In this document: positions 16,790-26,021 of the stretch, in pieces
How the letters are laid out: every line of letters begins with the position of its first letter
Position numbering within the stretch: the stretch's first letter is position 1
Assembly (NCBI GenBank): GCA_026129685.1
Contig: JAHCHO010000006.1
Location: 248,001 to 312,000 of the forward strand
From: Fimbriimonadaceae bacterium
GTDB lineage: Bacteria; Armatimonadota; Fimbriimonadia; Fimbriimonadales; Fimbriimonadaceae
Length of the DNA stretch: 64,000 bases
Direction of reading: 5' to 3'
Made by a program: the position numbers and the translations under genes
Notes under the pieces: generated by a model
The model's input: only the letters and a program-made list of their open reading frames with translations
Told to the model about the DNA's origin: nothing
Database searches by the model: none

Positions 16790-19007
16790 GTTCGACTCGG
16801 GGTCCGGGCTGGGCAAGCATCGCGGCGGTGGCCCGAAGGTCCATCCACCACTGCTTCTTGGGCCGCTCGTTTTCGACGTCGTACGCGCGCACGATGTCCT
16901 CCAAGGGGCTCACGCGCGACTCGCTTCCGATCTGGCCGACGCAGACGGCTTCGATCTCTCCCTGTAGGGCCAGGTCCTCGAGCGTGGCCATCGCTCGGTA
17001 GACGTAACGGGTGGCCAGGATACGGTCGAACGGCGTCGGGTCGCCACCTTGTTGCAGGTGTCCCAGGACGGACCTTCGCACCTCGTAGAGGTCACCACCC
17101 TCCGCTTCGAGGAGGTCGGCGATGAACTGGGTGGTGTAGATCGGGTGGGCGCGTTCGGAGCGGATCATGACACCGAGACGCTTTCCGCGCGCAAAGCCAT
17201 CGTTGAGCATCGCCACGTCTTGGTGAAGGCCGTCGAGGGTGATGCCTTCCTCGTGAAGGTAGGCCCGCTCCGCCCCCCCGGCGAGCATCGCCATCAAGGC
17301 CAGGTAGCCGCACCGGCGGCCCATGACCTCGACGACAAAGCATCGTCGGGAGGCGACCGCCGACTGCTTGATCTTGTTCAGAGCGTCCACGATGCTGTTG
17401 AGCGCGGTATCGGCCCCGATGCTCACCTCGCTGCCGGGCAGGTTGTTGTTGATCGATGCGGGGACGCAGACGATCGGGATCGCGAAGGCCGGGAAGTTCC
17501 CTCGCTCCCGCACCAGGGTGAGGGCGGCGTCGTAGCCCGACCATCCTCCGACCACGAGCAACCCGTCAAGGGCGCGCTCTTCTAGGGTGCGAGCGATCGC
17601 GTACAGGTCCTTGCCGCTGGGGCGGACGCGGCCGGTGCCGAGTTCGGCACCCCCCAGGGAGGCCCAGTGGTCCACGTCCATCCAAGCGAAGGACCGCATC
17701 CGGTTCTCGATCAGCCCACGGAACCCGCCCTCGATGCCGAGGACGTCGTGACCGTGATCCAGTCCGAGTCGCACGGCGACACGGACGGCGGCGTTCATGC
17801 CGGGGGCGGGCGCGCCCGCGTTCAGGACCCCAATTCGGAGCCGGCGCCGCTCGGGATCGGGCGCGTGAGGCAGCGACCGGACCAAGGTCCTCTGGATGGC
17901 GAAGGACTGGGCGAACCCTCGACCCCGCAAGTCCATCGCACGGGCGAAGTCGCGCTCTTGGATCGCTCGGTTGATGTCTTGGGTGCGCGCGACGCACTCC
18001 ATGAGGGGTCGCCCGATCACGCGGTTGCGGCGCATCCCGATAACCTGGGGGACCGAGTCGGCGGCCGCTCCGAGGAGCTCTTCGACGGCGGCGACGCCGA
18101 CGAGGGTGCTCATCGTGCGATCGTACGCGCTCGGTGCGCCGCCCCGTTGCACGTGGCCGAGGATCGTGAGGCGCACATCCTCACCCAGACGGTCGGCGAG
18201 GACCTGACGGACGTGTTCGGCGCCGATGCGATTGCCGTTCCGGTCGATCGCGCCCTCGGCGACGATAACGATGCTGTCGCGCTTGCCCGCTTTTCGGCCG
18301 GCGCTCAGCACCTCGCACATCTTCCCTTCCCAGTCGTCGACGTCGGGCGGGCTCTCGGGGATGAGGACCCAGTCGGCCCCGGTTGCGAGGGCGCTCATCA
18401 GGGCCAGGTAACCCGAGTTTCGTCCCATCACCTCGACGACGAACGAGCGCTGGTGACTGGCGGCAGTGCTACCGATCGCGTCGATGGCGTCCACGATGCG
18501 GTGGAGGGCGCTGTCGGCGCCGATGGTGATGTCGGTACCCCAGAAGTCGTTATCGATCGAGCCGACGAGACCGACGACGGCGAGGTGGGGGTAGCGGTCG
18601 GCTTCATCGGGTTCGATGCGCCCGGTACCGCGCAGTTCGGCCACAAGTTCGGACCATTCCGCACGGAGGGTGTCGGCGCCGGTCAGACTTCCGTCGCCGC
18701 CGATGACCACCAGGCCATCGATCCCGAACCGGATCAAGTTTTCGACCGCCCGGAGTCGGCCCTCTCGAGTACGAAACTCTTTGCTGCGCGCCGTTCCGAT
18801 GACGGTGCCCCCTCGCTGAAGGATTCCTCCGACGGAGCCCCATTCCATCGGGCGGATGGCCTCACCGCCCTGCACGAGACCCTGGTAGCCCTCCATGATG
18901 GCGAACACGTCGGCACCGTGGTCCAGGCCGGCTCGGACAACGGCCCGGAGCGCCGCATTCATGCCCTGGGCGTCGCCGCCGCTCGTCAAGACTCCAATCC
19001 GTTTCAT
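16761..19007 (-). CDS. tandem (eukaryote-type) ATP-dependent 6-phosphofructokinase
   Basis: The 748-aa protein is two phosphofructokinase halves in one chain, like animal and fungal PFK-1 (about 780 aa). The N-half has GGDGS at 103-107 and SIDND at 150-154 with catalytic Asp152. The C-half (from about residue 390) reads SINNN at 518-522, so the catalytic Asp is Asn520, and GGWSG replaces GGDGS. This matches the eukaryotic pattern of a catalytic N-half and a regulatory C-half. Long stretches resemble muscle PFK, for example GTARSKEFRTREGRLRA, GLVGSIDNDFWGTD and VLGHLQQGGDPTPFDR, and the final KKQWWMDLR. It phosphorylates fructose 6-phosphate. Start is ATG 19007. Confidence 0.92.
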   Translation of the reverse strand: MKRIGVLTSGGDAQGMNAALRAVVRAGLDHGADVFAIMEGYQGLVQGGEAIRPMEWGSVGGILQRGGTVIGTARSKEFRTREGRLRAVENLIRFGIDGLVVIGGDGSLTGADTLRAEWSELVAELRGTGRIEPDEADRYPHLAVVGLVGSIDNDFWGTDITIGADSALHRIVDAIDAIGSTAASHQRSFVVEVMGRNSGYLALMSALATGADWVLIPESPPDVDDWEGKMCEVLSAGRKAGKRDSIVIVAEGAIDRNGNRIGAEHVRQVLADRLGEDVRLTILGHVQRGGAPSAYDRTMSTLVGVAAVEELLGAAADSVPQVIGMRRNRVIGRPLMECVARTQDINRAIQERDFARAMDLRGRGFAQSFAIQRTLVRSLPHAPDPERRRLRIGVLNAGAPAPGMNAAVRVAVRLGLDHGHDVLGIEGGFRGLIENRMRSFAWMDVDHWASLGGAELGTGRVRPSGKDLYAIARTLEERALDGLLVVGGWSGYDAALTLVRERGNFPAFAIPIVCVPASINNNLPGSEVSIGADTALNSIVDALNKIKQSAVASRRCFVVEVMGRRCGYLALMAMLAGGAERAYLHEEGITLDGLHQDVAMLNDGFARGKRLGVMIRSERAHPIYTTQFIADLLEAEGGDLYEVRRSVLGHLQQGGDPTPFDRILATRYVYRAMATLEDLALQGEIEAVCVGQIGSESRVSPLEDIVRAYDVENERPKKQWWMDLRATAAMLAQPGPRVEPNPASSEGR

Positions 19008-19071
19008 AGGCTTGAACCAGGATGGGTCCGACCGCGAAGCCGGACCCACTCGATTGTCGGTCGTTCTGGGC

Positions 19072-20484
19072 TCAGTCGCTCAGGCCAAGGTCGTCGCCGA
19101 CTTCCCTACCCGACTTGGGCTTGGGCCGGTGGCACTCGACAACGGTGACGATCGAGTCGATCAGCGATCGGGTGTCCACCACGTTGAGTTGGCGGAAGAA
19201 GAAGGCGAACTTCTCCTCCAGGGCGCCGTAGAGGGCCTCTCTTACCTCGCAAGGCAGACCCCACATCTCGGGCTTGAACGGACCGATGGCCTTCTTGCGC
19301 GTCTTGTAGTAGAACTGCGCGTCGGTCATGTTTGGCTTGCGCTCGTCCTGCGCCGAGGCGTCGAGGAACTTGTGGATGGTGTCCTTGAGCCTTGCCGGGA
19401 ACTTGGGCGCGTCGAGGAACATGTTCATGAAGCCGGTCGCGAGGTGAATTTCGAGGGTCTGGATCGCCGGGAACCGGTGGAACATCTCCTCGGGCAGGGT
19501 GCTCGCCCCGTGCTGGACGGCGCCGCCCGCCCCGTACCGCCAGGCCTCGCGGCCAAGCACTTCGAGGGTGTCGAAATCGACGGCGACCTCCTTGATGGAT
19601 CCGTCGGGCAAGACCACGCCGCCGTGGCTCGTCCCGGTCTGGACACTGATCTTGCTTAGGCCGACAAAGTCGCCAAGGGCGCGCAGCGTTTCGACGTACC
19701 CATCCATGTAGGCTCTGAGCTCTTCGGGGGTGGAGTTCTTCTCGCCCACCTCGCCGATCTCTCCACCCAGACTCACGGTGACGCCCCTCGGCTCAAGGTC
19801 TCGAACGTGCTTCGTCAACTCCGCCGATCGGTGGTAGTTGTGGAACTGCTGCTCCTTGAGGGTTGGTGGATCCAACGTCACAAGGGTACTGGTATCGATG
19901 TCGATGTTCCAGAAGCCCGCGGGAATCGCCTGGGTGATCAGGTCCTTGACCTCTTGGATCGCGCCCTCGGGGTCCGTCTTGTACTTGGACGCCTTCACCT
20001 GGAAGTGGTCGCCCTGAATGAAAAGCGGATGGAAGTAGCCTTCCTTGATCGCCGCCGCGATCACCATCGCGCTGTACTCCACGGGCGGCTGTTCGGTGTA
20101 GCTCATTTCGCTACGGGCCAGTTCGAACACGATCGCACCCGCGTTCGTCTTCTTCGCGGCTCGAAAGGCCGCGCGGCATGTGTCGTAGGTCGTGAAGCGA
20201 ATGTTCATCGCGGGCACGGTCCGGTCGGACCATAGCCCTTTCGCGCGTCCGACGTAGAACTCGTGGATGCTCGCCGGTCGAGCCCCCAAAACCTGGCCCA
20301 GCTCCCATATCATCCAACGCGCGTAGTCCTTGACCGATTCGGTCCCAAAGGCGGCCGTGCGCGCCAGTCGGTCGATGCCGCTTCCCTGCAGCTTATCCAG
20401 ATCGATCACGGTCACCGTGTCACCGGAGACCGTCGCGGCGGACTTTAGGTCCTGCCGCAACTCATAGATTGACTCGTAGATCAT
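19072..20484 (-). CDS. class II fructose-bisphosphate aldolase-like protein
   Basis: The 470-aa protein resembles class II aldolases: [29 protein letters not shown] (candidate metal-binding His), [15 protein letters not shown] and [15 protein letters not shown]. It is longer than the usual 300-360 residues, with extra N- and C-terminal helices. Between two phosphofructokinase genes on the same strand, cleavage of fructose 1,6-bisphosphate is the natural role, although tagatose-bisphosphate aldolases look similar. AAGGA lies ten bases before the ATG. It probably shares a transcript with both neighbours (83 nt upstream, 64 nt downstream). Confidence 0.75.
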   Translation of the reverse strand: MIYESIYELRQDLKSAATVSGDTVTVIDLDKLQGSGIDRLARTAAFGTESVKDYARWMIWELGQVLGARPASIHEFYVGRAKGLWSDRTVPAMNIRFTTYDTCRAAFRAAKKTNAGAIVFELARSEMSYTEQPPVEYSAMVIAAAIKEGYFHPLFIQGDHFQVKASKYKTDPEGAIQEVKDLITQAIPAGFWNIDIDTSTLVTLDPPTLKEQQFHNYHRSAELTKHVRDLEPRGVTVSLGGEIGEVGEKNSTPEELRAYMDGYVETLRALGDFVGLSKISVQTGTSHGGVVLPDGSIKEVAVDFDTLEVLGREAWRYGAGGAVQHGASTLPEEMFHRFPAIQTLEIHLATGFMNMFLDAPKFPARLKDTIHKFLDASAQDERKPNMTDAQFYYKTRKKAIGPFKPEMWGLPCEVREALYGALEEKFAFFFRQLNVVDTRSLIDSIVTVVECHRPKPKSGREVGDDLGLSD

Positions 20485-20520
20485 TGGTTGTTCGTCCTTG
20501 GTAACGACGAGACGGGTACG

Positions 20521-20552
20521 GGGCGAGGGTCGCTCGGTGCGAGCCCTCGCCC
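20521..20552 (-). terminator. GC-rich hairpin between pfp and the aldolase gene
   Basis: GGGCGAGGGTCGC and GCGAGCCCTCGCCC pair over 13 base pairs with one bulged base and a small loop. In the direction of these genes no U-tract follows. It may be a partial terminator or an mRNA-stability element inside the glycolytic operon. Confidence 0.4.
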
Positions 20553-20567
20553 GCTTTTCGAGGTAGC

Positions 20568-21728
20568 TCAGTACAGGAACATCGGTTTGCCAAGCACATG
20601 CCGCACTTTCGGCCGATACTCGTTGACGTCGTAGAGTTCTCCAACGTCCACACGCTTGAGCCCGCTGGTCACCGTGCTCATGGCGATGTGGGTGTAGGAT
20701 CCATCGCGCAGGGCGACCATTCGCCCGCTCACGCCGCTCGTCATTAGGGAAACGGCGAGGTTCGCGTAGTTGACGCCGACCATCAGGTCGAGAGCGTCGG
20801 GGGCACCCGAGCGCATGAGGTAGCTGACCTGCTGGTAGATGATATGCTCACCCGTGAGTTTCTTCAGCGCCTCGCCGGTCAGTTCGCCGATACCTCCGAG
20901 CTTCTTGTGTCCGTACGCGTCTGCCTCTCCGTATTCCACGACCTGGCCGCCCTGAAAGTGCGCGCCCTCGCTGATCGTTACCATCGCATAGTTGCTCGGA
21001 TTGTCCTTCTTGTCGCGCATCACCAGGTCGGCCAGTTTCTCAACGTCGAAAGGCACCTCTGAGATGAGCGCGCGGTCCACGCTCGCGAGATATGAACTGA
21101 TGAGGCTGGTCTCTCCGCTGTTGCGTCCGAACAGCTCGATGACGGCGATGCGCTCGTGCGAGCCCGTACTCGTGCGGAGTTGGTGGATGAACTGAACGCT
21201 ACGCGTGACGGCGGTGCCGAACCCAATACAGTAGTCGGTACCGTACACGTCGTTGTCCATGGTCTTAGGAATCGCGACGACCGGAAAGTTCTCACGGTGC
21301 AGTCGCTCTCCGAAACTCAGGGTGTCGTCGCCGCCGATCGGGATCAGACGATCGATGCCCAACCACTCGAGATTCTTAAGGACGTGGGGGGTGAAGTCGA
21401 GGATGGAGTTCGGGTCCGGAGCCGGGGCGTTCGGATCCATCAGGAACACAGGAGCGTCCTTGGGCCGGACCTTCTGGGGGTTGGTGCGGCTCGTGTGAAG
21501 GAAGGTGCCACCGGTACGGTCGATGGTCCGGACCTTTCCCTTGTCAAGGGGAATGAAGCACGCGTCGTGGGTGTCGGGATCGTCAGGGTTAAGGTGGAGA
21601 AGGCCCCACCATCCCCGGCGGATTCCGACCACCTCGTGTCCCTCTTCGACCGCGCGATCGACGACCGCTTTGATGCAAGGGTTGAGTCCTGGGACGTCAC
21701 CGCCACCTGTCAATACGCCAATTCTCAT
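20568..21728 (-). CDS. phosphofructokinase, probably pyrophosphate-dependent
   Basis: The 386-aa enzyme belongs to the PfkA superfamily. It carries GGDDT at 132-136 and PKTMDND at 154-160. Asp in place of the second Gly of GGDGS and Lys in PKTMDND are the established signature of PPi-dependent phosphofructokinases, which run reversibly. The catalytic Asp is Asp158. Start is ATG 21728, directly before [10 protein letters not shown]; the frame is open further upstream. It heads a minus-strand cluster with an aldolase-like gene and the tandem ATP-type phosphofructokinase, giving one operon with both enzyme types. Confidence 0.88.
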   Translation of the reverse strand: MRIGVLTGGGDVPGLNPCIKAVVDRAVEEGHEVVGIRRGWWGLLHLNPDDPDTHDACFIPLDKGKVRTIDRTGGTFLHTSRTNPQKVRPKDAPVFLMDPNAPAPDPNSILDFTPHVLKNLEWLGIDRLIPIGGDDTLSFGERLHRENFPVVAIPKTMDNDVYGTDYCIGFGTAVTRSVQFIHQLRTSTGSHERIAVIELFGRNSGETSLISSYLASVDRALISEVPFDVEKLADLVMRDKKDNPSNYAMVTISEGAHFQGGQVVEYGEADAYGHKKLGGIGELTGEALKKLTGEHIIYQQVSYLMRSGAPDALDLMVGVNYANLAVSLMTSGVSGRMVALRDGSYTHIAMSTVTSGLKRVDVGELYDVNEYRPKVRHVLGKPMFLY

Positions 21729-21847
21729 GCTGTTCTCCGTCGGCTCGAAGCGCGCGACCGCAACGGGGCCCATTGGCCGGGCTTCGGCGTTCCTTCGGAT
21801 CGCGTCGACCGCCTGCCCCGATTCCACCGGTAGCCGACTCCGAGGTC

Positions 21848-21853
21848 ACTATA
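21848..21853 (-). promoter_or_regulatory. extended -10 promoter of the phosphofructokinase-aldolase cluster
   Basis: On the minus strand the sequence TGCTATAGT gives an extended -10 (TGN plus TATAGT). Transcription would start near 21841, leaving a leader of about 110 nt. No good -35 is seen, as is common with extended -10 promoters. The rest of the 381-nt divergent gap (21729-22109) holds TAAACT at about 22044 as a possible -10 for the plus-strand gene, and nothing else I can identify. Confidence 0.4.
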
Positions 21854-22109
21854 GCATCCGTTCCCGGCGGGGTTTTCGGCCCTTCGGGACCCTCGTCGGA
21901 CCGAACCGGCAAGACCGCAGGGGGCCTGGGGGGTGCTACGAAGCCAGGGGCGTTCGCCCCGGTCATTCCGAAACCAGTCGTCGACCTGCCGCCTCATGCG
22001 CGCCTCTCTTGGACGCCAGGGCACCCGAGGGGTCCGTCTGGCGTAAACTTAGCGCGGCGGCGTAACGAGAGGGCGTCGTCGACCTTGGAGCGGCCGCACC
22101 GCGATCATT

Positions 22110-23264
22110 ATGCCGAATCCGGAATTCACCGCCGACGACCGGTCCCAAAGGACGCCTTTCGGGCAGGACCCGTTCACGGCCCCCGTGGGCCGGTTGGCGC
22201 AGCCGATCGTCGCGCTCAACGCTTCGGACTCGATCGAGCGGGCGGCTTCGCGCCTCTCTCAGTCGGCGTTGCCCGCGATTCCGGTGGTCGAGGACGGGCG
22301 CTATTGCGGCGTGTTCGGGCAGCGTGCGATCTTGGCGCGTCTCGGCGAGGGCACCGAGCCCTTCCTACCGATCAAGGAGTTCGTCCAGGTGGGGGTAACG
22401 GTGCCTTCGACCGCCTCCGGCGCGGCCGCGTTGCGTGAGTTCGACGACCGCGGAACCGAGTTCATGGTCGTGCTCGACGGCGAAGGAGCGGTCGTCGGGG
22501 TGCTGACGCCCGCCGACCTCGCGAGTCCGACGGTTCGCCAGCCCCGGCCGCGGGCGATCGGCGGGATGGCGACCCCGTTCGGGGTCTACTTGACGAACGG
22601 CTCGGTGCGAGCGGGGGCGGGCGACCTCGCCCTCATGTCCACCGGAGCGCTGCTGTTCACCATTCTGGCGGGAGCGGCGATCGCCACCGACCTGCTCGTT
22701 CCTTGGTTGTCCGACCGAGGATTGCCGGAGCCGGCCATACCGTACTTCGTGGACCTCGCACCGTTGGTGGTGTTTCTTGTGGCGATGCGAGCGATGCCCC
22801 TGGCGGGCATTCACGCGGCGGAGCATCAGGTGGTGCACGCGATCGAGCGTGGCGAGCGCCTTGTCCCGGCGATCGTCCGGCGAATGCCTCGGGTCCATCC
22901 CCGGTGCGGCACGAACTTCGCGGTCGGGATCAGCCTCTTCTTGGCGCTGGCGGGATGGACCTTCGTTCCGGAGCCCCGCCTCCGTCTGATCTTGGCGGCG
23001 GCGGCGACCCTCTTGCTCTGGCGCCCGGTCGGCGGCCTGTTCCAGTACTGGGTGACGACGCGACCGCCGAGCGACAAACACCTGGCGATGGGGATTCGCT
23101 CCGGCGAGGAACTGCTCGAGATCCTGCGGACGCAGGCCGACCAGCGAACCACGATCCCAAGGCGGATTCTGGCGAGCGGGATGCTTCAGGTCATGGCGGG
23201 CGCGCTGATCGTCTACGGAATCGTTTCGCTCGTCGCTCACCTTCTCGGCTACCCTTTGCAGTAG
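22110..23264 (+). CDS. CBS-domain pair fused to a DUF1385 (YqhQ-like) membrane protein
   Basis: The 384-aa protein has two CBS motifs (about residues 24-150; note FMVVLDGEGAVVGVLTPADL), which bind adenosyl ligands. A DUF1385 region follows (about 155-384), with GGMATPFGVYLTNGSVR, GIHAAEHQVVHAIERGE and PRVHPRCGTNFA and at least four membrane helices. DUF1385 proteins such as YqhQ are poorly characterised and usually lack CBS domains, so this fusion suggests gating by an adenine nucleotide. ATG 22110 is the first good start; no strong ribosome binding site is present. rqcH begins four bases after its stop. Confidence 0.75.
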   Translation: MPNPEFTADDRSQRTPFGQDPFTAPVGRLAQPIVALNASDSIERAASRLSQSALPAIPVVEDGRYCGVFGQRAILARLGEGTEPFLPIKEFVQVGVTVPSTASGAAALREFDDRGTEFMVVLDGEGAVVGVLTPADLASPTVRQPRPRAIGGMATPFGVYLTNGSVRAGAGDLALMSTGALLFTILAGAAIATDLLVPWLSDRGLPEPAIPYFVDLAPLVVFLVAMRAMPLAGIHAAEHQVVHAIERGERLVPAIVRRMPRVHPRCGTNFAVGISLFLALAGWTFVPEPRLRLILAAAATLLLWRPVGGLFQYWVTTRPPSDKHLAMGIRSGEELLEILRTQADQRTTIPRRILASGMLQVMAGALIVYGIVSLVAHLLGYPLQ

Positions 23265-23267
23265 GCG

Positions 23268-24836
23268 ATGCGCATTCCCTTCGACAATCTGTGCTTGGCG
23301 GCGGTAGTCCGCGAGGTGTCGCCGATGGTCGGGGCGAGGGTGCAGAAGGTGCAGCAGGTCAACGAGCACACCTTGTGCCTGAACCTGTACGCCGGTGAGA
23401 GTCGCTGGCTGTTGTTCTCTTGGGACGCGCTCCACGCGCGATCGCACTTCGTCTCGCGACCGGCGACCAAGGTCCCGCTCGGCAAACTGGGGGAGGCCCT
23501 TCGGTCGAGGGTGGTGGACGGTCGGCTGATCGCGGTGCGGCAGATCGCTTGGGACCGGATGCTGGAGTTGGACTTCGGCGGGGAGAAGGGGGAGCACCGT
23601 CTCATCGTGGAGCTGATGGGCAAGCACTCGAACGTCGTGCTGACGGAGCCCGGGGGGCGCATGGTCGCCGCCGCGAAGTGGGTCGGCGCCTCGAAGTCGG
23701 TGCGGCCGATCCTTCCCGGACAGAGCTACCGCCTCCCACCGGTCGTGGAAGACGCGGGCGAACCCCGTTTTGGTCCGTTCTTGCGGAAGTGGATCGAGGC
23801 GGCCGGGGCCGGGGGGGCCGCCCGGGCACGCCGAGCACTTTTGGAGGGGGCGATCGAGCCTTGCCTAGCGCCCGGCGTCGGCGCCTATCCCCTTCCGCTC
23901 GACGTTCTGCGGCTCGCCTCCGTGCCGATCGCCTCCTACTCGCAGGGCGCGGAGGAGGGGTTCGGCCACGAGGTCGAGGTCGATCAGGCAGAAGCCTTGC
24001 GCCATCGCCTGCTGGGCAGACTGGAGAGGGTCGTGCTGGCGCGGGAAGTGGCGTTGCGAGAACTCAGCGAGGCTCGGTCCGCCCTGGACAGGGCGGGAGA
24101 GCATCAGCGGACGGGCGAACTGCTGCTCACCTATGCCCACACAATCCCGTCGGGAGCCGCCGTCGCGGACTTGTTCGACTATGATGGCAACGCGCGTCGG
24201 ATTCCCCTGGACCCAGAGCGGACGGTGATTCAGAACGCCCAGGCGCTCTTCGACCGGGCGAAGCGCACCCGCGCCAATGCGGGCCACGTCGAAGAACGCC
24301 GCCGGGTGCTGCAAGAGGGCCTCGAGGAGTTGCGCGCGTTCTTCAGCCAGGTTCGCCACGCCGCGACTCTCGACCAGTTAGCCGACCTTGAGAGCGACGC
24401 GTTGCGGCGCAGATGGCTCCACCCGCTCGGCGTCCCCAATCGGCCCGAGGATCGGCCCTACGAGGGTCACCGGGTGCGCGAGTTGGAGGGACCGGGGGGG
24501 GTACGGGTGCTCTACGGGGAGAACGCGACGGCCAACGACTACCTGACCACCCGGGTTGCGCGCCCGAACGACTGGTGGCTTCACGTGCGGGGGGGCGTGT
24601 CGGCCCATGTGATCATCCAGACGGGGAACAAACCCGAGCGGGTCGGACCGGAAGCGTTGCGCTACGCGGCCGAGGTCGCCGTGCGCAACAGCCCCCTCAA
24701 GCACTCGACGATGGTGCCGGTCGACTACACGCTCAAGAAGCACGTGCGTCGTCCGCGCGGAGCGGCACCGGGCACGGCGCTTTACACACACGAGAAGACG
24801 TTGCACGTGGACGGCGAGTTCAGTCGAACACGATGA
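23268..24836 (+). CDS. rqcH: ribosome quality control factor RqcH (NFACT protein)
   Basis: The 522-aa protein binds stalled 50S subunits carrying peptidyl-tRNA and directs alanine tailing of the nascent chain. The NFACT-N domain is at the N-terminus with Asp96-Arg97 (WDRMLEL), the conserved pair required for tRNA handling. A long coiled-coil lies at about 240-390. The NFACT-R domain is at about 410-520, with ENATANDYLTTRVA, DWWLHVRGGVSAHVII and the tail LYTHEKTLHVDG. It is somewhat shorter than the 570-aa Bacillus protein. It overlaps the alcohol dehydrogenase gene on the opposite strand by 17 bases. Confidence 0.9.
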   Translation: MRIPFDNLCLAAVVREVSPMVGARVQKVQQVNEHTLCLNLYAGESRWLLFSWDALHARSHFVSRPATKVPLGKLGEALRSRVVDGRLIAVRQIAWDRMLELDFGGEKGEHRLIVELMGKHSNVVLTEPGGRMVAAAKWVGASKSVRPILPGQSYRLPPVVEDAGEPRFGPFLRKWIEAAGAGGAARARRALLEGAIEPCLAPGVGAYPLPLDVLRLASVPIASYSQGAEEGFGHEVEVDQAEALRHRLLGRLERVVLAREVALRELSEARSALDRAGEHQRTGELLLTYAHTIPSGAAVADLFDYDGNARRIPLDPERTVIQNAQALFDRAKRTRANAGHVEERRRVLQEGLEELRAFFSQVRHAATLDQLADLESDALRRRWLHPLGVPNRPEDRPYEGHRVRELEGPGGVRVLYGENATANDYLTTRVARPNDWWLHVRGGVSAHVIIQTGNKPERVGPEALRYAAEVAVRNSPLKHSTMVPVDYTLKKHVRRPRGAAPGTALYTHEKTLHVDGEFSRTR

Positions 24837-25917
24837 CGCCGCGGGTCGCCGTCCCGGACAGCATGTCGGCGTAGGCCTCGTTGATCGACTCGAGCGGGTA
24901 CCGCCGGCCGATGAGACGGTCGAGCGGGAGTCGACCCGCGCGCCAGTGCGCGGCGTACAGCGGGAAGTCGCGGTCGGGGCGGCAGGTTCCGTAGTAACTG
25001 CCGAGGATCGCCTTCTCCTGGCGCACGATCTCGGCGCCGGGGAGGTTGGTAGCGGACCCCATGGGCGCGAGGCCGGCAAGGACCAACTTTCCGCCCGGAC
25101 GGGTGGCTCGGAACGCATGCTCCTGAACTTCCGGAAGGCCGACGCACTCGATGCAGACGTCCGCACCACGACCGTCGCAAAGGGATCGAACGGTCTCATC
25201 CACCCCGGGGCCGGCTTCCACGAACCGGTCGGCGCCGAAGTCGGCCACCATGCCGCGTTTCACATCTCGGTCCACCGCGATGAGGGGCCGTGCTCCGGCC
25301 AGTTTCGCCCCGAGGAGGGCGCTGAGTCCGACGCCGCCGGCTCCGAAGACCGCGACCGATTCCCCATCTTGAACATGCGCCGTGTTCAGGACGGCACCCA
25401 CTCCGGTCGTGACGGCGCATCCGATCACCGCCGCGATCTCGAAGGGGACCTCCGGGAGGGGAACGCAGCATACGGCTGGAACCACGGTTCGCTCGGCGAA
25501 ACAGGCGAGGGCACTGAAATGGTAGACGGGGGACCCGCGCCGCGAGAGGCGAGTCGTGCCGTCCAGCATCGTCCCTGCCCAGATCGGCCCAACGTAGGCA
25601 CGGCAGATGCCGGTTCGGCCGTGTCGGCAGTAGAAGCAATCGCCGCAATAAGGCGCCCAGTTCAGCGCCACGGCATCGCCGACCCGGACCGACGAGACGC
25701 CAGAACCAACGGCCTCGACGACGCCCGCTCCTTCGTGGCCCGGAACGACGGGGACCGGGTGGCGCGTCGCGCCGGTCATCAGGTGCCAGTCGCTGTGGCA
25801 AACGCCCGCCGCGCGGACCTTCACCAGGACTTCGCCTTTGGCGGGCGGCGCCAGATCGAGCGTTTCGATGCGAAACGGGAGCCCCGGCCCCTCGAAAACG
25901 GCGGCGCGAACCTTCAT
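24820..25917 (-). CDS. zinc-dependent alcohol dehydrogenase (MDR superfamily)
   Basis: The 365-aa enzyme oxidises an alcohol or reduces an aldehyde using NAD(P). It has the catalytic zinc ligands Cys (GVCHSD), His-Glu (GHEGAG) and Cys (GCAVTTG), the structural zinc knot [15 protein letters not shown], and the Rossmann motif [21 protein letters not shown]. The class is near that of class III-like and aryl alcohol dehydrogenases; substrate unknown. A CATACT hexamer seven bases before the ATG, and no Shine-Dalgarno, suggest a leaderless transcript. Its stop overlaps the end of rqcH. Confidence 0.88.
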   Translation of the reverse strand: MKVRAAVFEGPGLPFRIETLDLAPPAKGEVLVKVRAAGVCHSDWHLMTGATRHPVPVVPGHEGAGVVEAVGSGVSSVRVGDAVALNWAPYCGDCFYCRHGRTGICRAYVGPIWAGTMLDGTTRLSRRGSPVYHFSALACFAERTVVPAVCCVPLPEVPFEIAAVIGCAVTTGVGAVLNTAHVQDGESVAVFGAGGVGLSALLGAKLAGARPLIAVDRDVKRGMVADFGADRFVEAGPGVDETVRSLCDGRGADVCIECVGLPEVQEHAFRATRPGGKLVLAGLAPMGSATNLPGAEIVRQEKAILGSYYGTCRPDRDFPLYAAHWRAGRLPLDRLIGRRYPLESINEAYADMLSGTATRGVIVFD

Positions 25918-25924
25918 CGAACGG

Positions 25925-25930
25925 AGTATG
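25925..25930 (-). promoter_or_regulatory. -10 element of a probable leaderless dehydrogenase gene
   Basis: CATACT is followed by CCGTTCG and the ATG at 25917. The block is nearly the same as at gcvT (TATACT, CCGGTCC, ATG at 62880). Confidence 0.4.
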
Positions 25931-25965
25931 GCTGGACCATCCTCATCGATTTTCGACCGTCCATC

Positions 25966-25994
25966 TTGACCAAAGAGTCCATATGCCTTATAGT
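25966..25994 (+). promoter_or_regulatory. sigma-70 type promoter of the first prepilin gene
   Basis: -35 TTGACC (25966-25971), a 17-base spacer and -10 TATAGT (25989-25994) give a strong promoter. Transcription should start near 26001, leaving a 20-nt leader that contains a CCGGAGGTAA ribosome binding site. Confidence 0.7.
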
Positions 25995-26021
25995 GACGGT
26001 GTCTTGCCGGAGGTAACTACC

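Noticed and set aside
17667-19148. 493-aa plus-strand open frame
   Set aside because: It is opposite the tandem phosphofructokinase; long antisense frames are common in GC-rich genes.
21697-21966. 89-aa minus-strand frame before the PPi-type phosphofructokinase
   Set aside because: Its composition is Pro/Gly/Arg-rich without motifs, and it overlaps the promoter and start of the real gene.
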